In this document: one piece after another, positions 61,901 through 64,000 of the stretch | How the letters are laid out: each line of letters opens with the position of its first letter | Position numbering within the stretch: position 1 is the first letter of the stretch | Assembly (NCBI GenBank): GCA_900539375.1 | Contig: UQBY01000006.1 | Span: 1-64,000 of the forward strand | Length of the DNA: 64,000 bases | Direction: 5' to 3' | Source of the DNA: an uncultured Clostridium sp. | GTDB taxonomy: Bacteria > Bacillota > Clostridia > Clostridiales > Clostridiaceae | Program-made: the position numbers and the translations under genes | The notes under the pieces: model-generated | What the model saw: only the letters and a program-made list of their open reading frames with translations | Told to the model about the DNA's origin: nothing | Databases searched by the model: none

Positions 61901-62778
61901 AATCTTCCTTGTGTCATTCTTACCCATTTAGAACCCCACCAGTTAGTTTCCCAGTCACCATTTTGAGCATCCATCATACCTTGTGAACCATTTTGAGAAG
62001 CTTCTGCAACATAGTCGTTATACCACTTATATTGGCTTTCTGACCAATCATAATAGATTTCTTTCCAGTTAGAAGCTAACTTACCATATCCAAATTCATC
62101 TGCATCCTTTGGATTTGCATAACCAGCATGGTTCATAACTATATCAAATATAACTCTTATACCATGTTCATGAGCTGTATCTATAAAGTTCTCTAAATCT
62201 TGTGCAGTACCCATATTTTCATCAACTTCAGTGTAATCTAAAGCATAATATCCATGATAAGCATAATGTTTAAATCCACCAGCTGATAATGCACCATGTA
62301 TTTGTTCATAAGGTGCTGTTAACCATATTGCATTTACTCCTAAATTATCAAAATATCCATCTTCTATTTTACTAGTTAAACCTTTTAAATCTCCACCATG
62401 GAAATATCCTTCTTTGTTTTGATAATTTGCTATTTCATTACCACTTTTATCCAAACCTCTTCCGTAAGAATGGTCATTGCTAGTATCTCCATTAACAAAT
62501 CTGTCTGTTACAACAAAATATACACTTGCATTATCCCAAGAGAATGTTCTATTTTCGTCATAAGTAACATCTCCATAAGACCCACTCTTTGGAACTGAAT
62601 AACTTAATTCACCAGCATCATCCATCTTAACTTTTAATACGTTTTCATCTGATTCAGAAGCAGATGTTGAATCACTAGATTGACTTGGAATAGTTGCTGC
62701 ACTTGCAAATGTACTACCAAACATACTAGTCAAAACTGTTACTGATGTAATTAGTTTTGTTAATTTCTTTAGTTTCAT
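58993..62778 (-). CDS. secreted GH13 alpha-amylase (MalS-like) with starch-binding module, two MucBP and three Ig-like repeats
   Basis: 1261 residues. Signal peptide ends near ASA (25-27). The catalytic region (about 80-640) is GH13 of the MalS-like type: DIVMNH (212-217), nucleophile Asp 382 in GFRCDTAKH, acid/base Glu 427 in MTGEHWD, and Asp 490 in SSHD. Then a chitobiase-C-like domain (about 650-735, TVTLSASKGVTGYYSIDGG), a CBM25/26-type starch-binding domain (about 738-835, ending GAQQPGYVV), two MucBP-like repeats (about 838-975) and three Ig-like repeats (about 976-1261) in the order A-B-A. It hydrolyses starch or glycogen outside the cell. No sortase motif. It has its own promoter and terminator. 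Confidence 0.95.
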   Translation of the reverse strand: MKLKKLTKLITSVTVLTSMFGSTFASAATIPSQSSDSTSASESDENVLKVKMDDAGELSYSVPKSGSYGDVTYDENRTFSWDNASVYFVVTDRFVNGDTSNDHSYGRGLDKSGNEIANYQNKEGYFHGGDLKGLTSKIEDGYFDNLGVNAIWLTAPYEQIHGALSAGGFKHYAYHGYYALDYTEVDENMGTAQDLENFIDTAHEHGIRVIFDIVMNHAGYANPKDADEFGYGKLASNWKEIYYDWSESQYKWYNDYVAEASQNGSQGMMDAQNGDWETNWWGSKWVRMTQGRFTAYANQAPEAAGVETCVDGLPDFVTEGTTDPGMPSILKKKWSSAKLAQEEQELNEFCQNYGMQKCVTTYLVKWLTDWVREYGVDGFRCDTAKHINVTEWGKLKKAGVQALKEWRQNNPNKPGAKWTDDFWMTGEHWDHGVGKDSYYTTGGFDSMINFSFQGNENKTGSALEGTYSSYARQINSDPTFNVLSYISSHDTALGARSANAGTALLLTPGGVQIYYGDESGRQGDGTSDKQPTRSNMNWNSMNNSILSNWQKVGQFRSNHLAVGAGSHTQISASPYTFSRVYSKNGVEDKVVISLPGKSGPCTVSVGDTFNDGDGVRDYYTGEEYVVSGGSVAVTAGENGVVLLESTGVSKPSVGANPGSKKIYKAETVTLSASKGVTGYYSIDGGAKTKFSNGDTITVGEGLSIGESTTLEVSGTSSEGTVDTKTYTYTMAEKPKNDIVIKAKSSKWTSAPNIYVYENSTAETTIGPAWPGTAMTKEGDWYVYRYEPGEAAGDDYSVRVIFNGTWGQEPGAQQPGYVVKGSMEYNNGVWSESSDNEQEGTVVVKYVDEDGNQIASQTTKTGTVGTSYTTTAKTIDGYTLKTTPSNASGKFAKATTTVTYVYSKDDVSEEGTVVVKYVDEDGNQIASQTTKTGEVGTSYTTTAKTISGYTLKTTPSNANGTYKNGTITVTYVYKKTVVSNINVSSFTADKKSPQASGTQVTLTAKATGGSGTLQYKFLIKDASGNWAILRDYGASNTYTWTTNATGNKTLYVDVKDTNGTVVRKSMSYNVTSSAPTVVIFEADKKSPQVSGTSVLLMAGASGTGVLQYKFLVKDNTTGNWAVIRDYSTLNSCTWKPNQTGNKTLYVDVKDTNGKVTRKSMAYTVKAASATAPVVSSLTASKQSPQASGTQVKLTAKATGTGTLQYKFLIKDNATGNWAVLRNYGTSNTYTWTTGKAGNKTVYVDVKDSNGKVTRKSISYTIK

Positions 62779-62836
62779 TTAAAATCCCCCTTTTTTTTCT
62801 AAAAAGTTCACCTAATATTTAGTAGTTATCCTTTAA

Positions 62837-62881
62837 TTATTGCTAATTTTTCATACCGCTACAACAAGATTAAAGCAATAA
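62837..62881 (-). promoter_or_regulatory. leader hairpin in the MalS-like amylase 5' UTR
   Basis: TTATTGCT (62837-62844) and AGCAATAA (62874-62881) can pair within the predicted leader of about 118 bases. There is no T run, so it could affect mRNA stability. Function unknown. Confidence 0.35.
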
Positions 62882-62902
62882 AAAACTCACTACATTAATT
62901 AT

Positions 62903-62931
62903 ATCATAATCTTTTTTCCGAAAAATTTCAA
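62903..62931 (-). promoter_or_regulatory. sigma-A promoter of the MalS-like amylase gene
   Basis: On the minus strand TTGAAA (62926-62931), a 17-base spacer and TATGAT (62903-62908). The spacer holds a near-palindrome TTTTTCCGAAAAA that could be an operator. Confidence 0.65.
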
Positions 62932-62977
62932 TATATTTATAAAAAATATTAAATTTAAAACAATAATTTTAAAAAAA

Positions 62978-63005
62978 GCCAAAGATAATTGAAAATATCT
63001 TTGAC
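62978..63005 (-). terminator. terminator after the GT2 gene at 63013
   Basis: On the minus strand GTCAAAGATA and TATCTTTGGC form a 10-base stem (one G-U) followed by seven Ts. Confidence 0.8.
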
Positions 63006-63012
63006 TTTTAAT

Positions 63013-63981
63013 CTATTTATTCTTTAAATTTTTAATAAAATTAAATACTCTTGTTCTCCATAATACTACCCTAAGTTTATCCTTAAAAGGAATATTATTT
63101 AAACTTATAAATTCATGAATTTTTATATCTAATTTTTTAAATTCAGATTTATAGAAATACTTATATACATCATTCTTTTTATAATTTGTATACATTGCAA
63201 TAAAATTTGATAAAACTATAGTTCTAAAAGCTATATAACTATTTTTATTAACTTTAATATTTTCTTCTTTTACATAATTCATTATAGAATACATTGCATG
63301 AAAATAGTCCTCAGCTAATTTTTTACTTTTTTTATTTACAGTAGAAGACATTCTTTGTCTATAGTAATACAATGGTTCATCTATAAAAGTAATGTTACTA
63401 CTTTTTAATACCATCTTAAAGACTGGGAATATATCTTGAATATATCGTCCTGGTTCAAATTTAAAATTATTATTTATAAGAAGATCTTTTTTAAATAATT
63501 TATTCCATAATTGCCCTTGCAGTTTATAATTTAACATCATATCTATTACTTCTAAAGAAGATAAAGTTTTATTTTCATTTATTCCATATGTAAAAATTTT
63601 ATTATTAGCATTATCTTTAGAATAATATAAGTAATATCCACATATAGTAATATCTGAATTATATTTTTCAGCTTTATTCACCATTTTTTCTATCATATTA
63701 GGTTCTAAAAAATCATCTGGATCTATATATAATACAAATTCTCCACTTACATAATTAAGGGCTAAGTTTCTTGCTTCTGAAACCCCCTTATTTTGTTGTG
63801 TGAATATCCTTATTTTTTTAAATTTATTTTCATACTCCCTTATTAATCCAAGACTATTATCTGTGGACCCATCATCAACTATTAATAACTCTATGTCTTT
63901 ATAAGTTTGAGCTAAAATACTTTTTAAACATTCTTCTATATATTCTTCAACATTATAAACAGGTATTATAATACTAACCAT
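63013..63981 (-). CDS. GT2 glycosyltransferase
   Basis: 322 residues, complete in the window. GT-A domain with VSIIIPVYNVEEYIEECLKSIL, LIVDDGSTDNS and FVLYIDPDDFLEPN (DxD-type), then GRYIQDIFPVFKMVL. The C-terminal part is basic with no clear membrane segment. It belongs to the EpsJ/capsular GT2 group. The ATG has AAAGGTG upstream. A further polysaccharide region may continue past the right edge; the amylase genes separate it from the main locus here. Confidence 0.9.
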   Translation of the reverse strand: MVSIIIPVYNVEEYIEECLKSILAQTYKDIELLIVDDGSTDNSLGLIREYENKFKKIRIFTQQNKGVSEARNLALNYVSGEFVLYIDPDDFLEPNMIEKMVNKAEKYNSDITICGYYLYYSKDNANNKIFTYGINENKTLSSLEVIDMMLNYKLQGQLWNKLFKKDLLINNNFKFEPGRYIQDIFPVFKMVLKSSNITFIDEPLYYYRQRMSSTVNKKSKKLAEDYFHAMYSIMNYVKEENIKVNKNSYIAFRTIVLSNFIAMYTNYKKNDVYKYFYKSEFKKLDIKIHEFISLNNIPFKDKLRVVLWRTRVFNFIKNLKNK

Positions 63982-64000
63982 ATCTTTCTTTCACCTTTAT

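Noticed and set aside
51789..62778. Sortase-anchored surface enzymes
   Set aside because: None of the three proteins ends in LPxTG, a hydrophobic stretch and a basic tail.
1..64000. tRNA, rRNA, prophage, integrase or insertion-sequence transposase genes
   Set aside because: I looked for them on both strands and saw none, apart from the IS6-like ends at 4711-4814, which enclose no gene.

Overview
The window is low-GC, densely packed Firmicute DNA from a spore-forming Clostridium (sensu stricto). Evidence: very AT-rich codon use, strong AGGAGG-type ribosome binding sites, a T-box leader, thioredoxin and HesB-like genes of clostridial type, and a gerK spore germinant-receptor locus in which gerKA-gerKC is divergent from gerKB. 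That gerK layout is known from C. perfringens, so C. perfringens or a close relative is my best guess. No 16S rRNA gene is present to settle it.

Layout. (1) 1-4.8 kb: a broken ABC-transporter fragment, then leuS behind a complete T-box leader, a methyltransferase-like gene, thioredoxin and a HesB-like protein. (2) 4.8-9.6 kb, minus strand: a metallophosphoesterase and a small alarmone synthetase, then a three-gene unit of a helical-repeat protein, a MoxR AAA+ ATPase and a protein joining an HExxH metallopeptidase-like domain to a VWA domain. (3) 9.8-19 kb: tyrS, a DUF4143 ATPase, an AlbA_2 protein, the gerK locus, a 51-residue zinc-ribbon protein and trpS. (4) 19.1-51.6 kb: a very large surface-polysaccharide locus, almost all on the minus strand. 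It has sugar-nucleotide genes (galU, galE, rmlA/B/C/D), a WbaP-type initiating transferase, many GT2/GT4 glycosyltransferases, two large GT-C-like membrane proteins, an ABC (Wzm/Wzt-like) exporter, a Wzx-like flippase, a Wzy/WaaL-like membrane protein and an aminotransferase/nucleotidyltransferase/LicD decoration set. (5) 51.8-62.8 kb: three large secreted starch-related proteins (two GH13 alpha-amylases and one with no recognisable catalytic domain) sharing Ig-like repeats. (6) 63.0-64 kb: another GT2 glycosyltransferase.

How the parts fit. GalU and GalE supply UDP-sugars and RmlABCD makes dTDP-rhamnose. WbaP loads the first sugar phosphate on undecaprenyl phosphate, the GT2 enzymes extend the chain and the ABC exporter moves it out. 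The GtrB-like GT2, UPF0104 membrane protein and GT-C-like proteins could add side chains outside the membrane, and the LicD enzymes could add a phospho-amine group. The amylases are predicted to be exported by signal peptides. Two carry good sigma-A promoters, and one of these has a CcpA-like operator near its start point. None has an LPxTG anchor.

Most worth following up: an extracytoplasmic beta-rich domain apparently shared by the ABC permease and a GT-C-like protein, with a second one shared by both GT-C-like proteins; a tandem GT2 whose first catalytic domain looks dead beside an intact paralogue; the aminotransferase/nucleotidyltransferase/LicD cassette; the MoxR/VWA/metallopeptidase/repeat operon; and ongoing repeat amplification and exchange among the amylase genes.
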